DNA of 64,000 nucleotides from Streptomyces griseocarneus (GTDB lineage: Bacteria > Actinomycetota > Actinomycetes > Streptomycetales > Streptomycetaceae), in assembly GCA_003674045.1 (NCBI GenBank), contig PENC01000001.1:496001-560000 (forward strand), written 5' to 3'. The notes below the pieces were generated by a model. That model had not been told where the DNA came from, ran no database searches, and worked only from the letters and a program-made list of their open reading frames with translations. Below are positions 63,393 through 64,000 of this stretch, in pieces. The first letter of the stretch is position 1. Each line of letters opens with the position of its first letter. A program made the translations under genes and the position numbers.

Positions 63393-63426
63393 CCTCGGCG
63401 GGACGGGGGAAGACATCCCGCCGAGG
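63393..63426. terminator. Second hairpin terminator, adjacent to the first
   Basis: CCTCGGCGGGA (63393-63403) and TCCCGCCGAGG (63416-63426) form a perfect 11-bp stem with a 12-base loop. It ends four bases before the stop of the convergent peptidase gene. Confidence 0.75.
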
Positions 63427-63430
63427 AGAC

Positions 63431-64000
63431 TCAGCTCTTGGGGATCTCGTCCCACAGCTGCTGAGCGGTCTTGCCGGTACGGGCACGCCACCACGCGTCG
63501 TCGCCGTCGTACGAGCCGTCGTGACCGGCCACGTTCAGCTTGCGCACGATGTCGCCGTCGTAGTGCGTGGCCACGTGGTTCAGGAAGTACGCCGTCGTCT
63601 TGTAGGCGTCGGTGTACTTGTCGGTGGACCGGACGGAGGGGAGCCCGCCGTTCTCGAAGTGGTAGTTGCGCACCCAGTCGGCCACGCCCTCCACGAAGTG
63701 CCCCGGCACGCTGCGGTTCTGCTGGATGATGTGGACCTGCTCGTGGATGAGGAAGCCCGCGTCGCCGGGGTTGCGGCGCACGTAGTCGGGGTTGACGCTC
63801 ACCATGCCGCCCATGGCGTAGGCGACACCGGTGTTGGACCGGTCGAGCACGATCCGGTACTCGGCCGGCGCCGCGTAGGCGTCACCTATGATCAGCGCGA
63901 CCGTCTTGGGGTACCAGGTCTCCAGCACCGGCTTCTGCGCCTCGAGCCAGCCGGCCAGGTCGGGGGCCTGTCCGGCGTCCAGCGAGATCCGCACACCCTG
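63431..64000 (-). CDS. Secreted basic-secretory-protein-type metallopeptidase, 5' end outside window
   Basis: The last 190 or so codons of a gene entering from the right edge. An ATG at 63994 exists, but the frame continues past the edge and the family has an N-terminal signal peptide, so the true start lies outside. The protein has LIHEQVHIIQ, whose HExxH motif (63745-63731) is the zinc site, then GHFVEGVADWVRNY, the family's second signature, and TTAYFLNHVATHY. This matches the peptidase family of plant and bacterial basic secretory proteins. It is probably exported and protein-degrading. It is convergent with the SARP pair and unlikely to belong to the macrolide pathway. Confidence 0.85.
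   Translation of the reverse strand, partial: QGVRISLDAGQAPDLAGWLEAQKPVLETWYPKTVALIIGDAYAAPAEYRIVLDRSNTGVAYAMGGMVSVNPDYVRRNPGDAGFLIHEQVHIIQQNRSVPGHFVEGVADWVRNYHFENGGLPSVRSTDKYTDAYKTTAYFLNHVATHYDGDIVRKLNVAGHDGSYDGDDAWWRARTGKTAQQLWDEIPKS

Overview
The window is very GC-rich actinobacterial DNA, almost certainly Streptomyces. The signs are strong G/C in third codon positions, GTG and TTG starts, AfsR-type SARP regulators, a TTA codon in a regulatory gene, secreted proteins with typical Streptomyces signal peptides, and a large modular type I polyketide synthase (PKS).

Layout. (1) Positions 1-5941, minus strand: the start of a large PUFA-synthase-like enzyme (PfaD-type flavin domain, KS, AT, ACP, start of a reductase) that runs off the left edge. 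It probably belongs to a second biosynthetic locus. (2) 6447-12818, plus strand: a cell-envelope/secretion block with a secreted amidase-domain protein, an overlapping lipoprotein of the polysaccharide deacetylase family, two tandem secreted lipases, and a bifunctional penicillin-binding protein whose SxxK motif reads SAFT. A strong terminator follows the lipases, and another separates this block from the PKS locus. (3) 12958-51974, minus strand: a complete collinear modular PKS in five proteins (loading module plus six extension modules, ending in a thioesterase), then a P450, a SnoaL-like protein and a short-chain dehydrogenase. (4) 52494-53321, plus strand: a divergently transcribed SAM-dependent methyltransferase sharing a 519-bp promoter region with the first PKS gene. 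(5) 53397-55980, minus strand: a LysR regulator and a decayed LAL/LuxR-type regulator. (6) 55981-57499: a region without recognisable genes. (7) 57500-63325, plus strand: two tandem AfsR/SARP regulators ending at paired terminators. (8) 63431 to the right edge, minus strand: the C-terminal part of a secreted basic-secretory-protein-type metallopeptidase.

How the PKS genes work together. Read in transcription order, the domains are KSQ-AT(malonyl)-ACP; KS-AT(methylmalonyl)-KR(A)-ACP; KS-AT(malonyl)-DH-ER-KR-ACP; KS-AT(methylmalonyl)-DH-KR-ACP; KS-AT(malonyl)-KR(A)-ACP; KS-AT(methylmalonyl)-DH-KR-ACP; KS-AT(malonyl)-DH-KR-ACP-TE. Collinearity predicts an acetate-primed heptaketide closed to a 14-membered lactone, C17H26O3, with methyls at C4, C8, C12 and C13, a hydroxyl at C7 and double bonds at C2, C4 and C8. 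One P450 oxidation (4-OH with the double bond moved to C5) gives C17H26O4 and one O-methylation at C7 gives C18H28O4. These match cineromycin B and albocycline. I therefore infer that this is an albocycline/cineromycin-type cluster. This rests on reading domains and motifs; no database search was possible.
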